DNA of 64,000 bases from Lichenifustis flavocetrariae. Its GTDB lineage: Bacteria; Pseudomonadota; Alphaproteobacteria; Rhizobiales; Beijerinckiaceae. Positions within the stretch are counted from its first letter, which is position 1; each line of letters begins with the position of its first letter. The notes under the pieces are model-generated. The model saw nothing but the letters and a program-made list of their open reading frames with translations, did no database searches and was not told the origin of the DNA. The stretch covers positions 62,001-126,000 of the forward strand of contig NZ_JAMOIM010000018.1 in assembly GCF_026130545.1 (NCBI RefSeq), read 5' to 3'. Of the stretch, positions 48,250-56,107 are shown in pieces. A program made the translations under genes and the position numbers.

Positions 48250-50289
48250 TCACGCGAGATGGAGGTGGGAAACGGCAAGATCGATGATCTTGATGCCGAT
48301 GAACGGGACGGCGATGCCGCCGAGCCCGTAGAGCAGCAGGTTACGACGCAGCAGGGCCGCCGCACCGACGGGCCGATACGGGACACCGCGCAAAGCCAGC
48401 GGGATCAGCGCGATGATGATCAGCGCGTTGAAGATCACGGCCGACAGGATGGCCGAACGCGGCGAGTGCAGCCCCATCACGTTGAGGGCGCCGAGTTCGG
48501 GATAGGTGGCCAAAAACAGCGCCGGGATGATGGCGAAATATTTCGCGACGTCATTGGCGATCGAGAAGGTCGTCAGCGAGCCGCGCGTCATGAGGAGCTG
48601 CTTGCCAATGCCGACGATCTCGATGAGCTTGGTGGGATCGCTGTCGAGATCGACCATGTTGCCGGCCTCACGCGCCGCCTGCGTGCCAGTCTGCATCGCG
48701 ACACCGACGTCGGCCTGGGCCAGCGCGGGCGCGTCGTTGGTGCCGTCGCCGCACATGGCGATCAGCCGCCCGCCCTGCTGTTCCTTGCGGATATAGGCGA
48801 GCTTGTCTTCGGGCTTGGCCTGAGCCAGGAAGTCGTCGACGCCGGCCTCCGACGCGATGGCGGCGGCCGTGATCGGGTTGTCACCCGTCACCATCACGGT
48901 CTTGATGCCCATGGCCCGCAGGGCCGCGAAACGCTCCTTGATGTCGGGCTTCACCGTGTCCTTAAGGTGGACGACGCCGAGAAGCTGCTTGTTTTCGGCG
49001 ACCGCGAGTGGCGTACCGCCGGTGCGGGCGATGCGCTCGACCGCCTGCCGAAAATCGGCCGGGCCGCCACCTGCTGTCAGACCGACGCTTTCGAGTACAG
49101 AATCAACCGCGCCTTTGCGTAGGCTTCGGCCATCGAGATCGACGCCGGACATCCGGGTCTGTGCTGTAAACGGCACCACGACGGCATTCACTTGGACAAG
49201 GTCGATCTCCTGGAGACCGTAGCGGCTCTTGGCGAGAGCCACGATCGAGCGCCCCTCCGGCGTCTCATCGGCGAGGCTCGACAGAAGCACGGCTTCCGCG
49301 AGGGTCTTTTCAGGCACGCCGCCCACGGGCACGAATTCGCTCGGCATGCGGTTGCCGAAGGTGATCGTGCCGGTCTTGTCGAGCAGCAACGTATCGACGT
49401 CGCCGGCTGCCTCCACGGCGCGGCCCGACGTCGCCACGACGTTGAAGCGGATCAGCCGGTCCATGCCGGCGATGCCGATGGCCGACAACAGGCCGCCGAT
49501 CGTGGTCGGGATCAGGCAGACGAGCAGCGCCACCAGCACGGTCACCGAGAGCGTAGCGCCCGAGTAGAGCGCGATCGGCCACAGCGACACGCAGACAATC
49601 AGGAAGATGATTGTAAGTCCCGAGAGCAGGATCGACAGAGCCAGCTCGTTCGGTGTCTTCTGCCGCTCGGCGCCTTCCACAAGCGCGATCATGCGGTCCA
49701 GGAAGGTCGATCCGGCCGCGGCCGAGATCCGCACCTTGATCCAATCGGACAGGACCATCGTGCCGCCAGTCACGGCCGAGCGGTCGCCGCCCGACTCGCG
49801 GATCACCGGAGCGGACTCCCCCGTAATGGCCGATTCGTTGACCGAGGCGATGCCTTCCAGCACCTCGCCGTCCGACGGGATAAGCTGGCCGGCTTCCACC
49901 AACACCACGTCACCGACCTTGAGATCGAGTGCGTTCACGTCCTCGACGCGCTTGCCGTCGACGATCCGCTTGGCGCGCGTGTCGGAGCGGGTCTTACGCA
50001 TGGCGTCGGCCTGGGCGCGGCCGCGACCTTCAGCGACGGCCTCGGCGAAATTGGCGAACAGCACGGTGAACCAGAGCCAGGCTGCGATCTGGCCCGAGAA
50101 CAGGGCTTGGCCGTTCTGCGCCACCAGATCGCGCAGGAACAGGAGCGTGACGCCGAGCGACACGACCTCGGTGACAAAGATCACCGGGTTTTTGGCGAGC
50201 GTCTTGGGATTGAGCTTACGGAAGGCCTCGATAATCGCCCGGCGCGTGATGGCCGGATCGAAGAGGCTGGTGGCGGAACGGGGAGCCAT
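48250..50289 (-). CDS. kdpB: Potassium-transporting P-type ATPase subunit KdpB
   Basis: A 679-residue P-type ATPase that powers high-affinity K+ uptake. The phosphorylated aspartate is D304 in [13 protein letters not shown] (E. coli D307). The TGES loop appears as ITGESAPV and the hinge as [21 protein letters not shown]. The N-domain and about seven membrane helices are complete. ATG 50289 with AAGGA upstream gives the normal [14 protein letters not shown] start. A 175-base gap with a palindromic repeat separates it from kdpA, unusual for this normally compact operon. Confidence 0.97.
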   Translation of the reverse strand: MAPRSATSLFDPAITRRAIIEAFRKLNPKTLAKNPVIFVTEVVSLGVTLLFLRDLVAQNGQALFSGQIAAWLWFTVLFANFAEAVAEGRGRAQADAMRKTRSDTRAKRIVDGKRVEDVNALDLKVGDVVLVEAGQLIPSDGEVLEGIASVNESAITGESAPVIRESGGDRSAVTGGTMVLSDWIKVRISAAAGSTFLDRMIALVEGAERQKTPNELALSILLSGLTIIFLIVCVSLWPIALYSGATLSVTVLVALLVCLIPTTIGGLLSAIGIAGMDRLIRFNVVATSGRAVEAAGDVDTLLLDKTGTITFGNRMPSEFVPVGGVPEKTLAEAVLLSSLADETPEGRSIVALAKSRYGLQEIDLVQVNAVVVPFTAQTRMSGVDLDGRSLRKGAVDSVLESVGLTAGGGPADFRQAVERIARTGGTPLAVAENKQLLGVVHLKDTVKPDIKERFAALRAMGIKTVMVTGDNPITAAAIASEAGVDDFLAQAKPEDKLAYIRKEQQGGRLIAMCGDGTNDAPALAQADVGVAMQTGTQAAREAGNMVDLDSDPTKLIEIVGIGKQLLMTRGSLTTFSIANDVAKYFAIIPALFLATYPELGALNVMGLHSPRSAILSAVIFNALIIIALIPLALRGVPYRPVGAAALLRRNLLLYGLGGIAVPFIGIKIIDLAVSHLHLA

Positions 50290-50319
50290 GGGAGGCGGGT
50301 CCTTGGAGATGGAGGAGTT

Positions 50320-50448
50320 CCTTCTCCCGCGAGAGCGGGAGAGGGTGGCCCCGCACAAGCGGGGTCAGATGAGGGGCGGCTCGGCGTTGGAGGGCGTTGG
50401 CCCTCATCCGCCCTACCGGGCACCTTCTCCCGCTCGTGCGGGAGAAGG
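50320..50448. repeat. Composite palindromic intergenic repeat between kdpA and kdpB
   Basis: About 130 bases built from nested inverted repeats: TCTCCCGC/GCGGGAGA (50323-50330 with 50335-50342), CCCCGC/GCGGGG (50349-50354 with 50359-50364), GATGAGGG/CCCTCATC (50368-50375 with 50401-50408), and a perfect 11-bp hairpin CCTTCTCCCGC/GCGGGAGAAGG (50423-50433 with 50438-50448). The 5' arm also pairs with the 3' arm over the whole element. It resembles the REP/RPE-like intergenic palindromes common in alphaproteobacterial chromosomes. I saw no second full copy in the window. Confidence 0.75.
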
Positions 50449-50464
50449 GAACAATTCGGCTTGC

Positions 50465-52174
50465 TTAGTAGGCCTTGCCGGACAGCATCGCGAAGTGTTC
50501 GACGACGGGGCCGAGCGCCAGGGCCGGGAAATACTGCAGCAGATACAGGATCACGATCACGCCGAGCAGCAAGCCGATGAAGAGCGGCCCGTCTGTCGGG
50601 AAGGTGCCGACCGAGGCTGGGGCCTTCTTCTTGGCCGCGAGCGAACCTGCCAGTGCCAGAACCGGAACGATATAGGCGAAGCGGCCGAGGAACATGGCGA
50701 GGCCAAGGGTCGTGTTGTACCAGAGCGTATTGCCGGTGAGACCGCCGAAAGCCGAGCCATTGTTGGCCGTTGTCGAGGCAAAGGCGTAGAGGATCTCACT
50801 GAGGCCGTGCGGTCCGGCGTTGTTGAGGCTATCGAGGCCCGTCTTCAGCAGAACCGACACGGCCGTGAAGCCGAGTACCAACGGCGGATAGATGAGGATC
50901 GCCAGCATGGCGAGTTTCATTTCACGGCTCTCGATCTTCTTGCCGAGGTATTCCGGCGTGCGACCGACCATCAACCCCGCCACGAAGACCGTGATGACCG
51001 CCACCACGAGGATGCCGTAGAGGCCCGAACCGTCGCCACCGGGCGTGATGCAGCCGAGGAGCATGTTGAACATCGGCACCAAGCCGCCGAGCGGCGTCAG
51101 GCTGTCGTGCATGGCCACGACCGCGCCGGTGCTGGTGCCTGTCGTCGCAACGGAGAACAGAGCCGTCAGCGCCTGGCCGAACCGCAGTTCCTTGCCTTCG
51201 AGATTGCCCGCCACGCCGTCGACGCCGAGAGCGGTCAGCAACGGGTTGCCGTAGGTTTCGGCCGCGTAGACGACGCCCACCCCGACCACGAGGACGATGC
51301 CCATCGTGACCAGCAATGAACGGCCTTCCTTCCAATTTCCGGCCATGCGGCCGAAGGCGATCACGGAAGCCACCGGGATGAGCAGAAGCGTCCAGATCTG
51401 CAACATCGTGGTCCAGGCGCTCGGGCTTTCGAACGGGTGAGCCGAGTTGGCGTTGAAGAAGCCGCCGCCGTTGGTGCCGAGTTCCTTGATGGCCTCCTGG
51501 CTGGCCACGGGGCCGATGGAGATCACCTGCTTGGCGCCCTCCAGCGTCGTGGCTTCCACGGAGGCGAGGAGCGTCTGCGGAATGCCGGAGGCCACCATGA
51601 CGAGCGCGATGACGATCGAGAGCGGCAGCAGGAGATACAAGACCGCCCGGGTCATATCGACCCAGAAATTGCCGATCGTCTTGGCTTCCGAGCGCGTAAA
51701 GGCGCGCACCAAGGCGACCGCCATCGCGATACCGGTCGCGGCAGACACGAAGTTATGCACCGTCAGTCCAGCCATCTGCACGAGATGGCTCATGGTGGTT
51801 TCACCACCATAGTTCTGCCAGTTCGTGTTCGTGATGAAGCTCACCGACGTGTTGAACGCGAGGTCGGGCGGCACTCCATCGAAGCCTTGCGGGTTCAACG
51901 GCAGATAGGCCTGCAGGCGCTGCAGCGCATAGAGGCTGAACAAGCCGGCCCCACTGAAGGCCAGCATGGCCAGCGTATAGCTCCGCCAGCCCTGCTCCTT
52001 ACTGGGTTCGACGCCCGCGAGCGCATAGAAGCCCCGTTCGACGGGTGCCAGCACCGGGGTCAAAAAAGTCCGCTGGCCCGTCATCACACGTGCGATGAAG
52101 GCGCCGAACGGCACGGCGGCCGCCACGACGGCGGCCAAAATAACAAGAACGAGCAGCCAGCCCACGACGGTCAT
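50465..52174 (-). CDS. kdpA: Potassium-transporting ATPase subunit KdpA
   Basis: A 569-residue channel-like subunit that binds and moves K+, with ten or so membrane helices and four selectivity-filter-like repeats. Recognisable segments are [57 protein letters not shown] and [15 protein letters not shown], the filter regions of the family. ATG 52174 has GAAGGTG upstream. It follows kdpF by 36 bases. Length agrees with E. coli KdpA (557). Confidence 0.97.
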   Translation of the reverse strand: MTVVGWLLVLVILAAVVAAAVPFGAFIARVMTGQRTFLTPVLAPVERGFYALAGVEPSKEQGWRSYTLAMLAFSGAGLFSLYALQRLQAYLPLNPQGFDGVPPDLAFNTSVSFITNTNWQNYGGETTMSHLVQMAGLTVHNFVSAATGIAMAVALVRAFTRSEAKTIGNFWVDMTRAVLYLLLPLSIVIALVMVASGIPQTLLASVEATTLEGAKQVISIGPVASQEAIKELGTNGGGFFNANSAHPFESPSAWTTMLQIWTLLLIPVASVIAFGRMAGNWKEGRSLLVTMGIVLVVGVGVVYAAETYGNPLLTALGVDGVAGNLEGKELRFGQALTALFSVATTGTSTGAVVAMHDSLTPLGGLVPMFNMLLGCITPGGDGSGLYGILVVAVITVFVAGLMVGRTPEYLGKKIESREMKLAMLAILIYPPLVLGFTAVSVLLKTGLDSLNNAGPHGLSEILYAFASTTANNGSAFGGLTGNTLWYNTTLGLAMFLGRFAYIVPVLALAGSLAAKKKAPASVGTFPTDGPLFIGLLLGVIVILYLLQYFPALALGPVVEHFAMLSGKAY

Positions 52175-52210
52175 GGCATCACCTTCACGGCCCTTTCGGG
52201 GTCCGCGCCT

Positions 52211-52297
52211 TCAAAAACGTTCGGGATGGATGAGGGTATAAAGCAGGTAGAAGCCGAGTGCGGCCGCCACCAAAAGGCCTGCGATGGGTTCCAGCAT
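52211..52297 (-). CDS. kdpF: KdpF, small stabilising subunit of the Kdp ATPase
   Basis: A 28-residue protein, one membrane helix, reading MLEPIAGLLVAAALG at the start and ending YTLIHPERF. The terminal PERF/PEKF is the hallmark of KdpF, which helps stabilise the KdpABC complex. GAGG lies six bases before ATG 52297. It starts seven bases after the end of another microprotein gene and is followed by kdpA. Confidence 0.9.
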   Translation of the reverse strand: MLEPIAGLLVAAALGFYLLYTLIHPERF

Positions 52298-52304
52298 AAC
52301 GGCC

Positions 52305-52388
52305 TCACATCCGCTCGCAGGCGGCCGCATAGGCAGCCGTGATCCCAAAGAGCGCCAGGCCTAGGACGATAAAAGCGACGTCGAGCAC
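52305..52388 (-). CDS. 27-residue membrane microprotein at the head of the kdp operon
   Basis: The frame from GTG 52388 to TGA 52305 encodes VLDVAFIVLGLALFG then ITAAYAAACERM, a single hydrophobic helix with a short polar end CERM. A near-ideal GGAGG stands six bases before the GTG. Seven bases separate its stop from the kdpF start, so it is the first gene of the kdp operon. From memory, similar unnamed peptides ending in CERL or CDRL precede kdpF in other alphaproteobacteria; this needs a search. It may be an extra small subunit of the Kdp complex. Confidence 0.7.
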   Translation of the reverse strand: MLDVAFIVLGLALFGITAAYAAACERM

Positions 52389-52662
52389 GATGAACCTCCA
52401 GAGTTCCGGGTCGACGTCATAAGGCACGGATCGGCATAAACGATCGAGACGCCGTAATCAGCGTTTGCATAAACAAGGCATAAACAAGCCGTCGATCGGC
52501 GTTGGTGTGTATAAAATTTGTGACTGCTTCCAGGCAGCGACGTCGTCCGCTGCGAACACGATCGTGAATACGTCGGCCCCGCCGTTTATGATCTATTTAT
52601 TCGGTGATATTGGCTCGCATATATAAATCTTACATCTCACTCGTTACATCGAGGCTTCCACG
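52389..52662. promoter_or_regulatory. AT-rich divergent control region between kdp and the 80-residue gene
   Basis: This 274-base gap is clearly more AT-rich than its surroundings. Besides the GCATAAAC repeats it holds TATAAAAT (52510-52517) and TATATAAAT (52620-52628); the latter lies about 35 bases before ATG 52663 and is a plausible -10 region for that gene. No good -35 matches were found. Confidence 0.4.
52434..52485 (-). promoter_or_regulatory. Candidate KdpE operator: phased direct repeats
   Basis: The octamer GCATAAAC occurs three times, at 52434-52441, 52467-52474 and 52478-52485, so starts are 33 and 11 bases apart. Two copies form a perfect tandem 11-mer (GCATAAACAAG). Read on the kdp strand this gives TTTATG-N5-TTTATG, the layout of direct repeats used by OmpR-family regulators, and similar to the E. 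coli KdpE site as I recall it. It lies 46-97 bases before the first kdp start codon. Confidence 0.6.
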
Positions 52663-52905
52663 ATGATGGAAGCAAAGATGCAACCCGTAGCGTACACGTC
52701 CGCCGAAGCCACTCAGGCAAAGGTCGAAAGTCACTTCATTATTGGGCAAGACCCAAGCGGGCATTGGCTGGCGATCGAAACCCACCGCCTCGGTGGCGGC
52801 CTGTTCAAGAGCCGGGCCGATGCCGTGCATTTTGTTGAGTTCGAAACCGGCCGCCGTCCTGGAGCCGTCGAATTTTCGCCGACGCCCGTGCGGCTCAGCT
52901 TCTGA
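52663..52905 (+). CDS. Hypothetical protein, 80 residues
   Basis: A small soluble protein of no family I can name. The core SHFIIGQDPSGHWLAIETH and GLFKSRADAVHFVEFETGRRPGAVE looks like a compact beta-beta-alpha fold and has a coding-like composition. It starts within an AT-rich promoter-like region and is followed eight bases later by the next gene, so the two may form an operon. I recall similar short proteins in rhizobia, but without a search this is weak. Function unknown. Confidence 0.65.
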   Translation: MMEAKMQPVAYTSAEATQAKVESHFIIGQDPSGHWLAIETHRLGGGLFKSRADAVHFVEFETGRRPGAVEFSPTPVRLSF

Positions 52906-52912
52906 TGATCCC

Positions 52913-53836
52913 ATGCACACGATCGAACTGTTCCGCCACAAACTCATCCATCGCCTGAACCGCTGCGCCGCCGACCGCCGGCAGGCCTGCGCCGAGGTGC
53001 CGACAGGCGAGGATCTGAAGATCATCGCGCTGTTCGACCGCCTGGCCCGCGAGTCGGATCACTTCGATCCGGATCTCTCCGCCGAGGTGGAACAGGCGCT
53101 AGCGGACCCAGTGAGGGCGAGAGGACTCCGGCAGGCACTGGAGGATCTGCCAGCCTCCATCGGGTTTTCGGTCTGGCACAGGGATGGCGCGAGTCTGGTC
53201 CGGTGGATGCTGGTGCAGGCGTCACCGCCCGACCCCATTCCTTTGGCATCACGGCGTTCGCGGATCGCCGCCGGGGGTACCGGGACGGCGTCCGAGAGGC
53301 GAAGATTACCGGTCGCGGGCCGGACAAGTGAGAACGCGCGGCCGGATCTATTCCGATCCGTCGCACGCGAGTTCACGGGTGGGATAAGCGTCGTCGGGCC
53401 GCTGGTCGCAGTCTGGGAAATTGCCAGCGGGGCTCGCCAATGGCGCGATCATGCTTTCGCGGCCTCCCATCCTGGCGCCGCGGCGACAATCGTTGCGGTG
53501 AAGGCGGAAGCGGGCACGCGCAGCTTCATGCCGACCGTGGCCGGAACCATCTCGTTTCGGCCATCGGCCGGCAGCGATCGCTGCAACGTGCCGGTCCGTC
53601 TGGACACGCATTCAGGCTCCTTCGAGGTTGGTCAATCCATCGCCATCGTTCCTAGATCCGGAGATTGCGAGGCTCCTCTCATTGCGACACAGATCGGCGA
53701 TCCTTCTGCAAGCTTTATTTGCGCCATCCTGTTCCTGATCGCAGGCCTGGCTGCACTGAAGGCTTGGTTATGGCTTTGGAAGAGCGCAACCCCTCTCCAA
53801 GCTCTGTGGGGAACAGTTCGCTCCATCGCGTTGTGA
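52913..53836 (+). CDS. Hypothetical membrane protein with a DUF3592-like region
   Basis: A 307-residue protein from ATG 52913. Residues 1-85 are helical and charged, residues 100-150 are basic and low in order. Two hydrophobic segments (around 165-185, and a strong one near the end, ASFICAILFLIAGLAALKAWLWLW) flank a beta-rich domain of about 90 residues whose pattern (ATIVAVKAE, FMPTVAGTISF, FEVGQSIAIVPRSGDCEAPL) resembles DUF3592 domains. That assignment is tentative. The middle, roughly 53170-53340, has weaker coding character, so a frameshifted or fused gene is possible. Its function is unknown. Confidence 0.55.
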   Translation: MHTIELFRHKLIHRLNRCAADRRQACAEVPTGEDLKIIALFDRLARESDHFDPDLSAEVEQALADPVRARGLRQALEDLPASIGFSVWHRDGASLVRWMLVQASPPDPIPLASRRSRIAAGGTGTASERRRLPVAGRTSENARPDLFRSVAREFTGGISVVGPLVAVWEIASGARQWRDHAFAASHPGAAATIVAVKAEAGTRSFMPTVAGTISFRPSAGSDRCNVPVRLDTHSGSFEVGQSIAIVPRSGDCEAPLIATQIGDPSASFICAILFLIAGLAALKAWLWLWKSATPLQALWGTVRSIAL

Positions 53837-53888
53837 TCTCGCGGGCGCAAATGGGAACACCCATGAGTTCGGGCAAAGCCATTTCTCA

Positions 53889-54104
53889 TCAAGCCTTCTT
53901 CAATTCCTCCGGCTTGTGAATAGCCTCCTTGCCGGACTTGTCCGATTTGACCCGATATTGCGGGTCCTCCTTGCTGGCCTTGGCGGTATGACCGCCGGCC
54001 TTGGCCGTCCCGGTCTCCTTCTTGACGACCTTTCCATGGGTTTCGCCTTGAGGCGTGTCCCATTTCACCTCGTCGCCCGCCTTGAAGCTCTTCTTCTCGC
54101 TCAT
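53889..54104 (-). CDS. DUF2945 (hypervirulence-associated TUDOR-like) small protein
   Basis: A 71-residue basic protein reading SFKAGDEVKWDTPQGETHGKV at the start, then KASKEDPQYRVKSDKSGKEAIHKPEELKK, the full DUF2945 pattern. Family function is unknown; it has a small beta-barrel expected to bind nucleic acid or protein. GGAGG lies five bases before ATG 54104, so it is very likely translated by itself. The same frame is open without a stop into the LysR gene upstream, so a fused product is also possible (see that entry). Confidence 0.8.
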   Translation of the reverse strand: MSEKKSFKAGDEVKWDTPQGETHGKVVKKETGTAKAGGHTAKASKEDPQYRVKSDKSGKEAIHKPEELKKA

Positions 54105-55160
54105 CCGATCCTCCGAATGACTGGAGAACGAAGTGACGTTAAAGGGGTTCCCGTTCTGTAGCCAATGGGCCTGGAGCGATGACGATGGATCGAATTGCGA
54201 TCGATCCACCGCCGAACCGACGTCAGGGCTCTCCCTAACGTGTCTAGTCGGATTGGATGGGATCTCGGCGAGAACGAAATCTATGAAAGCTCGAACTTTT
54301 GCGGGGCACAGGTGACGCGTCGGATAATAGACGTGCAACGGAAAATATTCTCCGTTCCAGTCTGGGAACAACTCGACCAAGTGCCCATCCCGCACCACAT
54401 CCCTGAGCCCGAATTCCATCGGCTGCGCGATGCCGAGACCCGCGATGCAGGCCGAGACCGCCGTCGCGCCATCATTCAGGATGAGCCGGCCGTCCACCTT
54501 GACGGAGAGCACTTCGCCGGAGCGGTGAAACTCCCAGTCGAAGGGGCGGCCGGTGGACGGGTCGCGGAACAGAAGGCAGGTGTGCTTTGGCGTGCCGAGT
54601 TCGCGCGGATGGAGCGGGCGACCGTGGCGCTCGAGATAGCCCGGAGAAGCACAGGTCAGGATTCGAGTTTCCAGGAGCTTGCGGGTCACCAGGCTCGACG
54701 GTTCCGGCTCTCCGAAGCGAATGGCCGCGTCGAAGCCCTCCGAAACAAGATCGCCCAGTGTGTCCCGCACGACGAGATCCAGCGTCAGCGCCGGATGCGC
54801 GTCGAGGAAGGTCTGCAGGCGTGGGGCGAGCAACAGACTCGCGAACCATGGATCGCAATTCAAGCGAAGCCTGCCTTGGATGGCGGCGGCATTGCCCGCG
54901 GCATTGCTGCAAGCTTCCGAAATACCGGCGAGCAAGGGCGACACATCGGCGAAGAAGCGGTGCCCGGCCTCCGTCAAAGTTGTGGCGCGGGCGTTGCGGT
55001 CGAAGAGCCGGATGCCGAGGCGTCCCTCCAGCCGGGCCACCGCGCGGCTGACACCGGATGCCGTGAGACCCAGTGTTTCGGCCGCTCGGACGAAGCTGCC
55101 GGTTTCGGCCACGGCAACGAAAGTGCCGATGCCGCTCAACAACCGCGCATCGAAATTCAT
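53889..55160 (-). CDS. LysR-family regulator running in frame into DUF2945
   Basis: The frame from ATG 55160 encodes 423 residues. Residues 1-300 are a complete LysR regulator: HTH in FVRAAETLGLTASGVSRAVARLEGRLGIRLF and a substrate-binding domain ending in AFIDFVLAEI, the usual end for the family. No stop follows; 52 residues of unmatched sequence (54105-54260) lead straight into the DUF2945 protein. In a neighbouring frame TAG occurs at 54246-54244, about five codons after the LysR end, so loss of one base or a sequencing error could explain the read-through. The divergent SDR gene at 55272 is its likely target. Confidence 0.75.
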   Translation of the reverse strand: MNFDARLLSGIGTFVAVAETGSFVRAAETLGLTASGVSRAVARLEGRLGIRLFDRNARATTLTEAGHRFFADVSPLLAGISEACSNAAGNAAAIQGRLRLNCDPWFASLLLAPRLQTFLDAHPALTLDLVVRDTLGDLVSEGFDAAIRFGEPEPSSLVTRKLLETRILTCASPGYLERHGRPLHPRELGTPKHTCLLFRDPSTGRPFDWEFHRSGEVLSVKVDGRLILNDGATAVSACIAGLGIAQPMEFGLRDVVRDGHLVELFPDWNGEYFPLHVYYPTRHLCPAKVRAFIDFVLAEIPSNPTRHVRESPDVGSAVDRSQFDPSSSLQAHWLQNGNPFNVTSFSSHSEDRMSEKKSFKAGDEVKWDTPQGETHGKVVKKETGTAKAGGHTAKASKEDPQYRVKSDKSGKEAIHKPEELKKA

Positions 55161-55271
55161 GAGTGACTTCCTGTCAGCCTTGGGCTGACAAGGATGCGCT
55201 TTCCTCATCCCCTGTCCAGCGCGACCTTGATCGGCGACGCGGCCATGATCGCGGGAGCAAGGAGTAGGACG

Positions 55272-55991
55272 ATGGACCTCAAGGGAAAACGTGTTGTGGT
55301 GCTGGGGGGCACCTCGGGGATCGGCTACGCGGTAGCGGAAGCCGCAGGCCGGGCGGGAGCGACGCCGGTCGTCGTGTCGAGCCGGCAGGCCAATGTCGAG
55401 GCCGCTATCGCGCGGCTGCCGCAGGGTGCCGAGGGTCAGGCCCTCGATCTGCGCGACGAGGCCGCCGTGGCGGCTTTCTTCGCCAAGGCCGAGGCGTTCG
55501 ACCACCTCGTGTTCACGGCCGGCGAGACACTGCAGCTCGGCCCGTTGCAGGAGACGTCTCTCGACACCGCGCGGGCCTTCTTCGAACTGCGCTATTGGGG
55601 GGCCGTGACGGCCGTGAAACACGGTGCGGCGCGCATCCGGGGCGGCGGGTCGATCGTGTTGACCTCCGGCATCGCCGGGCGTCGGCCCCAGGCGGGTTGG
55701 ACGCTCGGCGCCAGCATCTGTTCGGCGATGGAAGGGCTCACCCGTGCGCTCGCGGTGGAACTCGCGCCACTCCGGGTCAACCTCGTGTCGCCCGGCTTCG
55801 TGCGCACGCCGCTCTGGCGCGATATGCCGGAGGCACAGCGAGAGGCGATGTACCAGGCCGCCGGCGAGAAACTGCCAGTCGGCCGCGTCGGCGAGGCCAC
55901 GGATCTTGCCGAGGCCTACCTGTTCCTGATGCGGCAGGGCTTCGCCACGGGTCAGACCTTCGTGGTCGACGGCGGAGGTGTCCTGGTCTGA
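55272..55991 (+). CDS. SDR-family protein lacking the YxxxK motif
   Basis: A 239-residue protein with the SDR nucleotide site LGGTSGIG and the usual C-terminal FVVDGGG. The Ser is present in VLTSGIAG, but where Y-x-x-x-K should stand the sequence is GASICSAMEGL, so both Tyr and Lys are replaced. The same change occurs in a recognised SDR subgroup (PRK07041-like), so it is unlikely to be damage. Activity may be altered or lost. AAGGAG precedes ATG 55272. The gene is divergent from the LysR regulator with 111 bases between starts, a classical regulator-target pair. Confidence 0.8.
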   Translation: MDLKGKRVVVLGGTSGIGYAVAEAAGRAGATPVVVSSRQANVEAAIARLPQGAEGQALDLRDEAAVAAFFAKAEAFDHLVFTAGETLQLGPLQETSLDTARAFFELRYWGAVTAVKHGAARIRGGGSIVLTSGIAGRRPQAGWTLGASICSAMEGLTRALAVELAPLRVNLVSPGFVRTPLWRDMPEAQREAMYQAAGEKLPVGRVGEATDLAEAYLFLMRQGFATGQTFVVDGGGVLV

Positions 55992-56029
55992 TTTCGACGA
56001 CCGATCGTTGAAGGTCGGTTGCGCACTAT

Positions 56030-56059
56030 ACCCTTCGCCCCGTTAGTGGGGCGAAGGGT
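56030..56059. terminator. Strong hairpin between convergent SDR and dehydratase genes
   Basis: A perfect 12-bp stem, ACCCTTCGCCCC and GGGGCGAAGGGT, with a 6-base loop (GTTAGT) lies midway between the two gene ends. There is no T-run on either side, so it may act as a bidirectional Rho-assisted stop or mRNA end protector. Confidence 0.5.
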
Positions 56060-56107
56060 GACCGTGGCGCGACGCTCACAGCGAGCAAGCGCCATTGCGG
56101 GTCGATC

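Noticed and set aside
49192-51319. Long plus-strand frames of 462 and 570 codons across kdpB and kdpA
   Set aside because: Both oppose genes with intact P-type ATPase and KdpA motifs, and their His/Asp/Arg/Gln-rich translations are typical of antisense shadows.
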